Part shown: positions 63,654 to 64,000 of the stretch, piece after piece
How the letters are laid out: each line of letters begins with the position of its first letter
How positions within the stretch are numbered: position 1 is the first letter of the stretch
Source: Streptomyces sp. NBC_00223
Lineage (GTDB): Bacteria > Actinomycetota > Actinomycetes > Streptomycetales > Streptomycetaceae
DNA length: 64,000 bases
Assembly (NCBI RefSeq): GCF_036199905.1
Contig: NZ_CP108109.1
Location: forward strand, 7,897,475 to 7,961,474
Reading direction: 5' to 3'
Program-made: the position numbers and the translations under genes
Notes under the pieces: model-generated
Told to the model about the DNA's origin: nothing
The model's database searches: none
The model's input: the letters and a program-made list of their open reading frames with translations, nothing else

Positions 63654-64000
63654 GGGCGGGCGAAGCCCGCCCCCGGGCCACCCGAACGAGTGAACTCGCG
63701 ACAGGACCATCCAGCACCACCCGCCCGAGATCGCGAAGCGCCCACCCACCGCCATCTCATCGGGCGAAGCCCGGCCCCAGCCAACCCACCGTCAGGGCCG
63801 CAGGCCCACACCTCCTCGACTCACGCTCACTTCTCCTGCTCCGCAGGAGAAGTGAGCCACCATCTACCGAACACCCCACACTCGCCCCCACCGATCGGGC
63901 GCAGCCCGATCACGCCCGGCGCAGCCGGGCCACGCACCGCGGCGCAGCCGCGGTGCCCCCGGCCGAAGGCCGGGTAGTCGGCGGGCAGAGCCCGCGCGCA
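63654..64000. repeat. telomere-like array of short-loop palindromes at the right end
   Basis: Ten perfect palindromes with tiny loops: 63654-63672 (loop GAA), 63687-63698, 63761-63773 (GAA), 63795-63807 (GCA), 63826-63856 (13-bp stem, 5-base loop), 63894-63910 (GCA), 63914-63930 (GCA), 63935-63955 (GCA), 63958-63974 (GAA), 63981-63995 (AGA). GCA and GAA three-base loops closed by G-C pairs are the hallmark of Streptomyces telomere foldback structures. The last bases do not show the archetypal CCCGCGGAGCGGG end, so the true end may lie just outside or be of a different sequence class. No gene lies in 63514-64000. Confidence 0.82.

Noticed and set aside
63654..63995. CRISPR array
   Set aside because: The repeats are different palindromes with three-base loops and no constant repeat or spacers, and no cas gene is in the window; they fit a telomere.
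1..64000. tRNA, rRNA or riboswitch genes
   Set aside because: Looking through the gaps I found no cloverleaf, rRNA block or recognisable riboswitch core; a covariance-model scan could still find a small RNA.

Overview
The window reads as one arm of a linear replicon of a Streptomyces-type actinomycete. The DNA is very GC-rich and genes are tightly coupled by GTGA and TGATG overlaps. The right part carries the telomere-replication genes tap and tpg and a TtrA-like terminal helicase. The last ~350 bases are a run of short-loop palindromes like a Streptomyces telomere. Whether the replicon is a chromosome or a linear plasmid cannot be decided from the sequence.

Layout. (1) 1-6.1 kb: ordinary accessory genes (partial DUF6204 protein, VOC protein, YunG-like protein, serine hydrolase, cytochrome P450, alpha/beta hydrolase). 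(2) 6.2-29.8 kb: a biosynthetic gene cluster in two divergent transcription units that meet at 24.04-24.51 kb. The leftward unit of 17 genes (24040 to 6223) encodes an acyl-AMP ligase, three discrete carrier proteins, two full ketosynthases, a truncated ketosynthase-like protein, an active KAS III-like enzyme, a Cys-less KAS III-like partner, an acyl-AMP ligase/condensation-domain fusion, E1 alpha and beta subunits of a 2-oxoacid dehydrogenase, a phytanoyl-CoA-type dioxygenase, the complete 4-hydroxyphenylglycine cassette (4-hydroxymandelate synthase, 4-hydroxymandelate oxidase, aminotransferase) and a 4'-phosphopantetheinyl transferase. The rightward unit encodes a methyltransferase, an atypical carrier protein, a glycosyltransferase, a DrrAB-like ABC exporter and a UDP-glucuronate decarboxylase (UDP-xylose synthase) homologue. 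The inferred product joins a 4-hydroxyphenylglycine or 4-hydroxybenzoyl-type unit to an acyl/polyketide chain, is O- or N-methylated, probably carries a pentose, and is exported. I do not recognise a described compound that needs this exact enzyme set.

(3) 29.8-44.6 kb: a broken DinB gene at the cluster edge, a histidine phosphatase, then a co-directional operon (31.8-43.8 kb) with a spermidine/putrescine-type ABC importer, a DUF885 hydrolase, gamma-glutamyltransferase, an IclR regulator, an aspartoacylase-like deacylase, an amidohydrolase and an aldo/keto reductase. It looks like uptake and stepwise hydrolysis of an amine, acyl-amino-acid or gamma-glutamyl substrate. (4) 45.1-46.3 kb: a complete IS3-family insertion sequence. 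(5) 46.4-64 kb: the subtelomeric region, with two helicases, an unknown gene plus tap and tpg, a conserved unknown protein coupled to a frameshifted GIY-YIG protein, and the telomere-like end. Several genes between 50.6 and 58.4 kb are split by frameshifts, many near homopolymers, so this part is either decaying or contains sequencing indels.
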